Assembly: GCA_021827485.1 (NCBI GenBank)
Contig: JAKAVM010000006.1
Location: 1-42,672, forward strand
DNA from: Actinomycetes bacterium
Lineage (GTDB): Bacteria; Actinomycetota; Acidimicrobiia; Acidimicrobiales; JAKAVM01
Length of the DNA stretch: 42,672 nucleotides
Direction of reading: 5' to 3'
Under the pieces are notes generated by a model. That model had not been told where the DNA came from and made no database searches. It saw nothing but the letters and a program-made list of their open reading frames with translations. The position numbers and the translations under genes are program-made. Position 1 is the stretch's first letter, and each line of letters starts with the position of its first letter. This document shows positions 8,061 to 15,785 of the stretch, one piece after another.

Positions 8061-8089
8061 TTGACATAACCTAACGTTAACGTTAACCT
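8061..8089 (+). promoter_or_regulatory. Promoter of the MFS exporter operon
   Basis: A perfect -35 TTGACA (8061-8066) lies 17 bp from TAACCT (8084-8089). The predicted start coincides with the A of the ATG at 8096. There is no Shine-Dalgarno, so the mRNA is predicted leaderless. A palindrome fills the spacer and part of the -10. Confidence 0.75.
8072..8085. promoter_or_regulatory. Palindromic operator between -35 and -10 of the MFS promoter
   Basis: TAACGTTAACGTTA is a perfect 14-bp palindrome lying in the 17-bp spacer and touching the -10. It is a plausible site for the MerR-type regulator encoded at the end of the operon. MerR activators usually work on 19-bp spacers, so with 17 bp repression is more likely. 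The partner is inferred. Confidence 0.55.
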
Positions 8090-8095
8090 CTCCTT

Positions 8096-9901
8096 ATGGC
8101 AAAAAGTGCAGTTCCTACTCAAGAAACCGGCAAGACACAGGTTGCGCACAATGATGCTAATCCAACGCCACCAGCGCTAAGAGCAAAACAAACGAGACGC
8201 GGAAGTCGGGCCCCAAAACACCCGGAACGTTACAAGTGGATTGCTCTTTCAAACACGACCTTAGGTGTCTTGATGGCCGTATTGAATTCCTCGATAGTGC
8301 TGATTGCTCTACCAGATATATTCAGGGGAATTGGTCTGAATCCACTTACACCTGCCAATACCGGATATCTGCTATGGATGTTAATGGGCTTTATGGTGGT
8401 TACAGCTGTACTTGTCGTCAGCCTCGGCAGATTAGGTGACATGTATGGTCGTGTAAAGATGTTTAACCTTGGTTTTTTTGTCTTTACCATCTTCTCGATC
8501 TTGCTTTCGATTACATGGTTTAGCGGAGCCTCAGCCGCAATGTATCTGATATTGATAAGGGTTGGCCAAGGAGTCGGCGGGGCTTTGCTGATGGCTAACT
8601 CCAGTGCGATACTAACTGATGCCTTCCCTTCGGATCAAAGAGGTCTGGCAATGGGAATCAATAACGTTGCAATGATCGCGGGATCATTCATTGGATTGGT
8701 TCTCGGCGGGGTATTGGCTCCAGTTTCCTGGCGACTAGTTTTTCTTGTCTCTGTACCATTTGGGCTGTTTGGTACCGTGTGGTCCTATCTAAAGCTACGT
8801 GACACAGGAGTACGTAAAGTATCGCACATAGATTGGTGGGGCAATATTACGTTTGCGCTTGGTCTCGTCATGCTTCTAATTGGTATAACTTATGGATTGT
8901 TACCCTATGGGGGTCATACAATGGGGTGGACGAGTCCTTTTGTATTGACGATGATTTTTGGGGGAGTGGCAATTTTGATCTTATTTGGTTTTATAGAAAC
9001 AAAGGTCAAAGAACCAATGTTTCGTATTCCGTTATTTAGGATTAGGGCATTTGCTGCTGGTAACGGTGCGAACCTACTGGCTTCTCTTAGCCGAGGTGGC
9101 TTGATGTTTATTATCATCATGTGGTTACAGGGCATATGGCTACCTCAGCACGGATATGCTTTCAGTGTTACGCCTTTGTGGGCAGGTATCTACATGCTAC
9201 CTTTAACAGTAGGATTTCTTATCGCAGGTCCTTCAAGTGGGTTCTTGGCAGATCGCTATGGGGCTAGGCCATTTGCAACCGGGGGTCTGATTGTGGCCGG
9301 AGTTTCCTTCATTCTTCTAGAAGTACTTCCAGTAAATTTTTCCTATATAGATTTTGGAGCGATATTATTCCTAACGGGACTAGGACTTGGCATGTTCGGT
9401 GCACCAAATCTGACTGGCATAATGAACAGTCTGCCCCCCGATCAGCGGGGAGCTGGAGCGGGAATGACAATAACCTTCATGTCGTCAGCCCAGGTCTTAT
9501 CCATTGGTATATTTTTTACCCTAATGATTTTAGGGCTTGCTTCGAGCTTGCCTGGAACAATGTTTCGTGGACTTGTCGCTCAAGGTGTTAGTGCACATGT
9601 AGCGACGAAGATTTCTCACCTACCGCCAGTAGGTAGTTTGTTTGCTTCGTTCCTTGGCTATAATCCAATGGGGGCACTGCTAGGTAAAACTATTCACCAT
9701 TTGCCACATTCAACAGTAAGGTATCTCACTGGTAGGTCATTTTTCCCACGGCTTATCTCAGGTCCCTTTGGAAAGGGCTTGCACGAGGCATTTGATTTTG
9801 CGGTTGTAGCGTGTTTCGTAGGAGCCGTCTCGTCTTTTATGCGTGGAGGTAAGTACATCCATGGTCAAGATGAAGGACAAGGTTCGGAGCCTTCGCAATG
9901 A
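8096..9901 (+). CDS. DHA2-family MFS exporter (14 TM, drug efflux type)
   Basis: 601 residues. A hydrophilic N-terminus rich in Lys/Arg (about 45 residues) precedes 14 predicted membrane helices. The first helix carries NTTLGVLMAVLNSSIVLIALPDI, matching the TM1 signature of EmrB/QacA-type proton-drug antiporters. MFS motif A appears as LGRLGDMYGRVKMF after TM2. Motif C-like GSFIGLVLGGVLAP appears in TM5. The C-terminal half repeats the fold with GFLADRYGARPF. It likely exports a hydrophobic compound in exchange for protons; the substrate is unknown. Its stop overlaps the start of a second, closely related exporter (ATGA). It is expressed from a palindrome-bearing promoter and is probably controlled by the MerR protein at the operon's end. 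Confidence 0.9.
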   Translation: MAKSAVPTQETGKTQVAHNDANPTPPALRAKQTRRGSRAPKHPERYKWIALSNTTLGVLMAVLNSSIVLIALPDIFRGIGLNPLTPANTGYLLWMLMGFMVVTAVLVVSLGRLGDMYGRVKMFNLGFFVFTIFSILLSITWFSGASAAMYLILIRVGQGVGGALLMANSSAILTDAFPSDQRGLAMGINNVAMIAGSFIGLVLGGVLAPVSWRLVFLVSVPFGLFGTVWSYLKLRDTGVRKVSHIDWWGNITFALGLVMLLIGITYGLLPYGGHTMGWTSPFVLTMIFGGVAILILFGFIETKVKEPMFRIPLFRIRAFAAGNGANLLASLSRGGLMFIIIMWLQGIWLPQHGYAFSVTPLWAGIYMLPLTVGFLIAGPSSGFLADRYGARPFATGGLIVAGVSFILLEVLPVNFSYIDFGAILFLTGLGLGMFGAPNLTGIMNSLPPDQRGAGAGMTITFMSSAQVLSIGIFFTLMILGLASSLPGTMFRGLVAQGVSAHVATKISHLPPVGSLFASFLGYNPMGALLGKTIHHLPHSTVRYLTGRSFFPRLISGPFGKGLHEAFDFAVVACFVGAVSSFMRGGKYIHGQDEGQGSEPSQ

Positions 9902-9960
9902 ATGACCGACAGCAACCGGGAATCTCAGCAATGAATGACCGACAGCAACCGGGAACTCTC
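9895..9960 (+). repeat. 33-bp tandem duplication of a translation start
   Basis: Two 33-bp units (9895-9927 and 9928-9960) share their first 28 bases. Each contains the ATG and first codons of the second exporter (MNDRQQPG). The unit is a multiple of three, so both ATGs (9898 and 9931) are in frame and the protein starts with an 11-residue repeat. The first ATG overlaps the previous gene's stop (CAATGA). Confidence 0.9.
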
Positions 9961-11676
9961 CTAGAAAAGGGAGAGCAAGTTCATCGCCAACTAATCTCCC
10001 CACACGGCGATCGTTACAAATGGGTTGTATTATCCAATACCACACTGGGAATGCTAATGGCAACAATCGATATGTCGATAGTCCTTATAGCTCTTCCGGA
10101 TATTTTTAGGGGGATTCATATAGATCCATTAGCGCCTGCCAATAGCTTCTATCTGTTATGGATGATCTTGGGTTTTATGGTTGTCACTAGTGTATTGGTT
10201 GTTAGTCTTGGTCGTCTCGGAGACATGTATGGGCGGGTAAAGATGTACAACATGGGATTTGCAGTCTATACACTGTTTTCTTTACTGCTTGCAGTTACCT
10301 GGATGAGTGGTAAATCGGCAGCTATATGGCTCGTGATCATGCGGATCTTTCAAGGGGTAGGCTCTGCAATGCTTATGGCTAATTCTACCGCCATTCTAAC
10401 GGATGCATTCCCCGAAGATGAGCGGGGGATGGCAATAGGAGTTAATCAAGTGGCTGGAATTAGTGGTTCATTCATTGGACTGGTCTTAGGAGGTATTCTT
10501 GCTCCAATTCAGTGGAGATTGATATTTCTTGTATCGGTTCCAGTAGGCCTCTTCGGAACAGTATGGGCATATCATAAGTTACGTGAAGTTCCACGAAGGT
10601 CGAATGCAAAACTAGATATTCCCGGTAATGTAACCTTTGCTCTAGGTCTTGTCGCCATAATGGTTGGTATCACGTACGGGATTCAGCCATACCACCATTC
10701 AACTATGGGCTGGACTAGTCCATTTGTATTGGCAAGCCTGGCTTGTGGCGTCATACTGCTAATAACTTTTTGCTATATAGAGGTTCACACAACAGAGCCA
10801 ATGTTCAAACTAAGTTTGTTCAAGATTAGGGCCTTTACCTCTGGGAGTTTATCGACTCTACTTGCAAGTATTGGCCGTGGGGGACTTATGTTCATGCTAA
10901 TTATCTGGCTTCAAGGAATATGGTTGCCGACTCACGGATATAGTTAGATCGGAACACCATTGTGGGCAGGCATTTATATGCTTCCGCTTACTGCGGGTTT
11001 CCTGATTGCAGGACCGATATCTGGTTTTCTATCTGATCGATTCGGCTCACGTCCATTTGCAACTGGAGGTATGATAGTCGCGGCAGGATCATTTGCATTG
11101 ATGGAACTGTTGCCTGTTGATTTTTCTTATTCAGTTTTTGGACCAATACTCCTCTTGAACGGCCTTGCAATGGGAGCTTTTGCTGCACCAAACAGGGCTG
11201 GCGTAATGAATAGTCTGCCACCTGAGCACCGTGGAGTGGGGTCAGGAATGAACTCAACTTTTCAAAATGCAGCTCAAGTGCTATCGATTGGGATTTTCTT
11301 CACACTTATGATCGTTGGGCTTTCATCCTCACTTCCGTCAACTCTATATCAAGGGCTAATATCGAATGGTGTGCCACATACCCCAGCACTCAAAGCTTCA
11401 CACCTCCCACCTGTTTCAACGCTATTTTCTGCATTTTTAGGTTACAGCCCTGTTGAACATCTCCTATCGCCACACGTTATTTCTCATCTATCCCATCAAC
11501 AGCTCTCCATTCTAAATGGACGTAAGTTCTTTCCTAAACTTATTTCTAAACCATTTTCTTCGGGCCTCCATGCCGCTCTTGATTTTGCTATTGGGGCTTG
11601 CTTTGTGGCTTCTATTGCATCATGGTCGCGCGGAGGTAAATATCATTACAGGCCAGAACACGATGAATCGACCTAA
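9898..11676 (+). pseudogene. Second DHA2-family MFS exporter interrupted by one in-frame TAG
   Basis: Read through the stop, the frame gives 592 residues aligned end to end with the preceding exporter (TM1 NTTLGMLMATIDMSIVLIALPDI, motif A LGRLGDMYGRVKMY). It is a tandem paralog. A TAG at 10945-10947 splits it into 349- and 238-residue pieces. The context HGYS*IGTPLWAG aligns without gaps to HGYAFSVTPLWAG of the intact copy, so this is a nonsense change and not a frameshift. The downstream piece could restart only at TTG 10960 and would lack the first half of the transporter. The interruption falls between the two halves, near TM8-TM9. Alternatives are a sequencing error or amber readthrough. 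The rest of the frame has no other damage, so inactivation is recent if real. The MerR gene overlaps its end by 14 nt. Confidence 0.8.
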
Positions 11677-12139
11677 TCAGGTAAGCGCAGTGGATCCCGT
11701 AGATTATCGCATTGGTGACATTGCACAGTTGGTCGGGGTATCTACTCGAACACTTAGATATTATGAGGAGTTAGGGTTGCTTTCTCCGTCAGGCCATACC
11801 CAAGGTGGAGAACGCAGATATAGTGACGGGGACTTAGCCCAACTCAAGGCAATCAAGGAATATAAAGAACTTCTAGGAATGAACCTTGATGAGGTTAGAG
11901 CAATTGTTGCTTCACAAATACGACTTGATGAGCTTAGAACTCAATATCACGCCCAAAAAGGTAAAATTGACGAGTCAGCGATCGCTAAGCGGAAATCTAT
12001 TCTTGAAGAAGCGTTAGAGTTGCGTCAGGACTTACTCGACAAGATAGATCAGAAACTTGCCCGCATGAACGCTTTCCGCTCACAGATAGAAAACGATACT
12101 AAAAGATGTCGAAATCTCTTAGACGAACTTTCTAAATAA
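11663..12139 (+). CDS. MerR-family transcriptional regulator
   Basis: About 158 residues from the ATG at 11663. The winged helix-turn-helix is complete: YRIGDIAQLVGVSTRTLRYYEELGLLSPSGHTQGGERRYSDGDLAQLKAI. The expected TLRYYE and RRY motifs are intact. The C-terminal part is a long charged coiled coil used for dimerisation and has no cysteines or ligand domain, so it is not a metal-sensor MerR. The upstream in-frame extension back to 11516 is the exporter's coding region in another frame and is unlikely to be translated. The start overlaps the last 14 nt of the broken exporter gene, suggesting coupled translation. It probably controls the two exporters through the palindrome at 8072-8085. Confidence 0.88.
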   Translation: MNRPNQVSAVDPVDYRIGDIAQLVGVSTRTLRYYEELGLLSPSGHTQGGERRYSDGDLAQLKAIKEYKELLGMNLDEVRAIVASQIRLDELRTQYHAQKGKIDESAIAKRKSILEEALELRQDLLDKIDQKLARMNAFRSQIENDTKRCRNLLDELSK

Positions 12140-12310
12140 CCGCTTAGCGCCGCAAAGCACCAGGGATTGCAGGTTTTCCCAGCTGCTCCACCATTTTTCT
12201 TCATCATTTCGCAAGATTTCCTTTCTACCATTGCTAGGTATCGAGTCGCTATAAGGGCGAATCATTCACGAGGGATTTATGCGCAATATATATAAGGTAA
12301 AAGGATAGGG

Positions 12311-13717
12311 ATGTCTCCGGCAGCGACAGTTACCTTTACCCCAGATCAAAGATCACGCCAATCAAGTGGTGCAAGAAATGTGCCTGTCCCAGTAGTTGCC
12401 CCTAAGAAAAAGGCGAACGTACTTGCACTTGTAATATTTATTGCCTGCCTTGGCATGGGAGCTACCGTAGGATTGTCATTGATTTCAGAGACCCATAGCG
12501 AGTTTGTTGCTCGAGGTGGGGTAAATATGTTTATCGGAAATCTCACAGCGCTTGTGGGAACGTATCTAGCTCTGATCATGGTGCTAGTCGTTAGCAGGCT
12601 TTCTTTTGTCGAGACTGTACTTGGTCAAGACAGGTTAGTTAGGCTGCACAAAACTCTAAGTCCTTGGCCTATCTCTTTGATCGCTCTGCACGTTTTCTTT
12701 ACGACAATTGGCTATGCGCAGGCAGCCAAGACTGGCTTTTGGCATCAATTTGGAACTTTCATTAGCTCTTTCCCAAATATGCTAACTGCAACAATCGGAT
12801 TTATTCTGATGATGGCGATTGCTGCAATCTCGATTAGGGCTATCCGATCCAGGCTACGTCGAGAAACTTGGTGGTCAATTCATCTGGCAATGTACCTAGC
12901 GCTTGCTCTTTCCTTTGCCCATATCATTGCTCTAGGGCCAGCATTTGTAGGACATCCGCTTGCAAGAGCTTTATGGATAGCGTCTTGGCTTGGAACGGCT
13001 GGGGTCGTTTTAGTTTATCGTTTCCTTCTTCCGGTCGTACGAAGCCTTCGTTACTCATTGAAAGTAGTGGAGGTAAAGCAAGAGAATTCTGAGGTTTCAT
13101 CTATAATCCTCAAGGGAACCAACTTAGAGAAATTACGCTTCAAGGGCGGCCAGTTTTTTTCCTGGCGGTTTCTTGCTCCTGGAATATGGTGGCAGGCCCA
13201 CCCCTATTCGTTATCTGCAATGCCAAAGCCACCTTATTTGAGACTTACTGTCAAGAATCTAGGCGATCACTCAGGTTCGCTCGGCTCCATAAAACCAGGA
13301 ACCCGAGTTCTTATCGAAGGGCCCTATGGAACACTTACTGCTCATTCCCGTCAACGCCAGCACGCACTTTTGATCGCTGGAGGTATTGGAGTTACTGCGC
13401 TCAGAGCACTTCTTGAAGAGTTGCCCGCGAAGTCAAAGCCTGTGGTAATTAGAAGGGTTAGATCCCAAGAAGACTTAGTTCTCAAAGCTGAAGTTGAGGC
13501 ATTGATCAAACATCGTCGTGGGAATCTATATGAATTGATTGGTTCGCGGCGCCATATTAAGTTCGATGGTCCTGCGATACAGAAGATGGTTCCCGATATA
13601 TTGCATCGGGATGTGTATATCTGCGGATCCCAATCATTTGTTGATGGAATCATAGAAATTGTCAAGGATATTGGTGTAAATAGTGACTCGATCCACTTTG
13701 AAGCCTTTAGTATATGA
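12311..13717 (+). CDS. Ferric-reductase-like transmembrane flavoprotein (FAD/NAD(P)-binding)
   Basis: 468 residues. Residues about 35-235 contain six hydrophobic helices of the ferric reductase-like domain, with His in RLHKTLSP, ALHVFF, SIHLAMY and SFAHIIAL as candidate haem ligands. Residues about 245-468 form a ferredoxin-NADP reductase module: HPYSLSAMP for FAD binding, EGPYGTL, GGIGVTALRALL for the nicotinamide nucleotide, and YICGSQSF near the end. It should move electrons from cytoplasmic NAD(P)H through FAD and haem to the outer face. Next come an exported FMN-binding protein and ApbE, which fits electron export. An AAAGGA Shine-Dalgarno sits seven bases before ATG 12311. TATATA around 12288 may be its -10. 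Confidence 0.88.
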   Translation: MSPAATVTFTPDQRSRQSSGARNVPVPVVAPKKKANVLALVIFIACLGMGATVGLSLISETHSEFVARGGVNMFIGNLTALVGTYLALIMVLVVSRLSFVETVLGQDRLVRLHKTLSPWPISLIALHVFFTTIGYAQAAKTGFWHQFGTFISSFPNMLTATIGFILMMAIAAISIRAIRSRLRRETWWSIHLAMYLALALSFAHIIALGPAFVGHPLARALWIASWLGTAGVVLVYRFLLPVVRSLRYSLKVVEVKQENSEVSSIILKGTNLEKLRFKGGQFFSWRFLAPGIWWQAHPYSLSAMPKPPYLRLTVKNLGDHSGSLGSIKPGTRVLIEGPYGTLTAHSRQRQHALLIAGGIGVTALRALLEELPAKSKPVVIRRVRSQEDLVLKAEVEALIKHRRGNLYELIGSRRHIKFDGPAIQKMVPDILHRDVYICGSQSFVDGIIEIVKDIGVNSDSIHFEAFSI

Positions 13718-13740
13718 ACCAAGCACGGCTGAGCTCTAAT

Positions 13741-13748
13741 AAGGAGGT
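13741..13748 (+). promoter_or_regulatory. Perfect Shine-Dalgarno that fixes a TTG start
   Basis: AAGGAGGT lies five bases before TTG 13754. It is the strongest ribosome-binding site seen in the window and makes TTG the start of the FMN-binding protein. Confidence 0.9.
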
Positions 13749-13753
13749 ATAAG

Positions 13754-14332
13754 TTGAAGAAAATACCATATGCGATAAGCGGAGTCTTGATTGGATTTGT
13801 GGCTGTAGTTACACTCCATCCAGCTGGTGCACCAATGCTAACGGCTGCAAAATCATCCACGGGCGCAGGCCCGAGTCGCCCTGCTTCCGTATCGAGTTCT
13901 CCTCCCCAAAACGCGACAGGTCCGGTGGGTCCGTCTGCCCCTTCAAGCGCTCCTTCAACTTCGTCGTCAGGTTCTCAAGTGGGTCAACAAAGTGGAACAA
14001 GTGGGGTAACTCCTTCAAGTACTTCTACTACTCAGGCTAGTTCCAATCAAGGCATCCGTAGTGCAACCGGTGCAAGTGAGCAGTATGGCTATGGCGTTAT
14101 ATCTGTTACTGTCACTGTAGATAATCAACGTATTACAAACGTAAGTGTAGCCAATTTACAAGTTGCTGAGTCCTACTCGCAAAGTATTGCTCAACAGGTA
14201 ATTCCGATGCTCAAGAGACAAGTATTAGCGGCCCAAAGTCCTAATATCAATGGAATTTCGGGTGCTACTTATACTGCAGAGGCATACGCGACCTCGGTTC
14301 AATCGGCGCTCAATAAGCTGCATTTTTCCTGA
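13754..14332 (+). CDS. Exported FMN-binding domain protein
   Basis: 192 residues starting at TTG. The first 31 residues (KKIPYAISGVLIGFVAVVTL) are a signal peptide or membrane anchor. Residues 35-105 form a Ser/Thr/Pro/Gly-rich extracellular linker. Residues 110-192 are an FMN_bind domain like those of RnfG/NqrC/NosR: YGYGVISVTVTVDNQRITNV, then INGISGATYTAEAY. In NGISGAT, Thr172 is the residue to which ApbE attaches FMN through a phosphoester bond. ApbE is encoded 46 bp downstream and the membrane reductase lies upstream. The predicted role is a flavinylated extracytoplasmic electron carrier that takes electrons from the reductase; the terminal acceptor is unknown (Fe(III) is one option). Confidence 0.9.
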   Translation: MKKIPYAISGVLIGFVAVVTLHPAGAPMLTAAKSSTGAGPSRPASVSSSPPQNATGPVGPSAPSSAPSTSSSGSQVGQQSGTSGVTPSSTSTTQASSNQGIRSATGASEQYGYGVISVTVTVDNQRITNVSVANLQVAESYSQSIAQQVIPMLKRQVLAAQSPNINGISGATYTAEAYATSVQSALNKLHFS

Positions 14333-14378
14333 GTTCACTCTGAATAGTTATAAACTTCACATACACGAAGAGGCCGTA

Positions 14379-15128
14379 ATGGGTACAGTGGCTTCGTTAC
14401 ATATCGTATCCTATACCGATACAGCCGAGGATGATACTAGAGATCTAATTGACGCTAGCTGTGAAGTATTGCACTTGGCCGACGAGAAATTTAGTACTTT
14501 CAAGCCAGAAAGTGAGCTGACTCAATTTCGTGATGGAAGACTCAAGTTAGATAAGGTTTCTGATGAGTTGCTGGAAGTACTGCAGTTATGCGATCAGGTC
14601 AAGCGAATTACCCTGGGATGGTTTGATCCCTGGGCTATGGCGGGGGGCTTTGATCCAACCGGACTTGTAAAGGGGTGGGCAACCCGCAACAGCCTTCAAC
14701 TCCTGAGGCAACCTGGGATCATTGGAGCAATGGTCAATGTAGGGGGCGATATTTGTATTTTTGGCCAGTCGGTTCAAGGAACTCAATGGAATGTGGGAAT
14801 TCAGCATCCTTGGCTGCCCAACTCATTAGCTTGCTCAATAGAGATAGATTCAGCAATTGCCACTTCCGGTGTTTATGAGCGAGGTTCTCACTTGTTTGAT
14901 CCGTTTGCCCATGAACCGGTTAGTAGATTAGCTTCAGCAAGCGTAATTGGGCCGGATCTTGCATTGGCAGACGCTTTTGCAACGGCGTTATGCGTGCAAG
15001 GTGTTGATGGTTTGGAGTGGATTAATTCATTGGCTGACTACGATGCTTATATAATCACTAATGAAGGTCGAGAGTATTCTACAGCTGGAATACGGTTTGT
15101 CGACCCTTCTGAAAACCATACCGGGTAA
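14379..15128 (+). CDS. apbE: ApbE, FAD:protein FMN transferase
   Basis: 249 residues from ATG 14379, which has GAAGAGG at suitable distance. ApbE landmarks are present in order: MGTVASLHIV at the start, FDPTGLVKGWATRNSL, MVNVGGDICIFG, AIATSGVYERGSHLFDP and DLALADAFATAL, whose Asp binds Mg in the family. It transfers FMN from FAD to a Thr in SGAT motifs, and the neighbouring secreted protein carries such a motif. No signal peptide is visible with this start, which is odd because ApbE often acts outside. A frame extension upstream has only CTG-type codons near and overlaps the previous gene. So it may be cytoplasmic, or the start may lie elsewhere. It lacks the usual lipobox and is shorter than the common 300-350 residues. 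Confidence 0.88.
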   Translation: MGTVASLHIVSYTDTAEDDTRDLIDASCEVLHLADEKFSTFKPESELTQFRDGRLKLDKVSDELLEVLQLCDQVKRITLGWFDPWAMAGGFDPTGLVKGWATRNSLQLLRQPGIIGAMVNVGGDICIFGQSVQGTQWNVGIQHPWLPNSLACSIEIDSAIATSGVYERGSHLFDPFAHEPVSRLASASVIGPDLALADAFATALCVQGVDGLEWINSLADYDAYIITNEGREYSTAGIRFVDPSENHTG

Positions 15129-15154
15129 TTTTCGCAAAAAGCCTGAAACGGTTC

Positions 15155-15160
15155 TAAGAT
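15155..15160 (+). promoter_or_regulatory. -10 box (TAAGAT) placed for a leaderless transcript
   Basis: TAAGAT starts 13 nt before ATG 15168 with no Shine-Dalgarno between. No clear -35. Confidence 0.45.
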
Positions 15161-15167
15161 AACTTAG

Positions 15168-15785
15168 ATGTCGGACGAGAAAGAAGCTTCAGAACCAACG
15201 GATGAGGTTGCTTATCGACCACTTTCTGGCACTCATGTTGAAGATGCCAAGGCAGGAAAGAAGAAATGGGCTGACGAGAAGCCCAAAGATCCATTCAAAA
15301 TGCGGACCAGGCAGATTCACAGCCACTTTATACGTGCAATTGATTTAATTACTTATGCGGAAGTCTCCGCTTATCTGCTGGCAGGTTGCGCATTTACATT
15401 TATGGCGTTGGTTGTTCTATACAGGGGAGTCGATGATATCTATCAAATCCTAGCAAGTGGAACATTATCGCAAGACTCCTCTACTACACGAATTGTCGAT
15501 GCGCTAAGTGAATTTTTATTTGTAATTATCCTTATGGAGTTGCTTGCTACCGTGATAACTCACATAAAACATGAAACTTTTCAGATAAAGCCGTTCATAA
15601 TCATTGGTATTATCTCTGGCGTCAGGCAGATCTTACTCATAGGCGCACGGCTATCATTGAATGAAAACATGTCGGATCTCGCTTGGAAGCATTCACAAAT
15701 TGAACTAGGTATCAACGTCGGAATCGATGCAGTTTTAGTCCTTTGTCTTGTGTTCCTTCGCAAATTTAGGGTTGAAGACAGTTGA
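15168..15785 (+). CDS. PsiE-like (phosphate-starvation-inducible E family) membrane protein
   Basis: 205 residues. A charged cytoplasmic N-terminus of about 65 residues is followed by four membrane helices: TYAEVSAYLLAGCAFTFMAL, a short loop, ALSEFLFVIILMELLATVITHI, PFIIIGIISGVRQILLIG, and INVGIDAVLVLCLVFLRKF. The ILMELLATV and IGIISGVRQIL patterns are characteristic of PsiE. The function of the family is not established. The gene shares a TTGA overlap with the following FAD oxidase, so they are probably co-transcribed, though a functional link is not obvious. Confidence 0.8.
   Translation: MSDEKEASEPTDEVAYRPLSGTHVEDAKAGKKKWADEKPKDPFKMRTRQIHSHFIRAIDLITYAEVSAYLLAGCAFTFMALVVLYRGVDDIYQILASGTLSQDSSTTRIVDALSEFLFVIILMELLATVITHIKHETFQIKPFIIIGIISGVRQILLIGARLSLNENMSDLAWKHSQIELGINVGIDAVLVLCLVFLRKFRVEDS

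Noticed and set aside
11516-11662. Membrane-anchored N-terminus for the MerR protein
   Set aside because: The hydrophobic extension is the exporter's coding DNA read in another frame; the DNA-binding domain starts normally after ATG 11663.
12140-12310. Small gene between MerR and the ferric reductase
   Set aside because: No start with ribosome-binding site and plausible protein found; only a probable -10 (TATATA) and the reductase ribosome-binding site.
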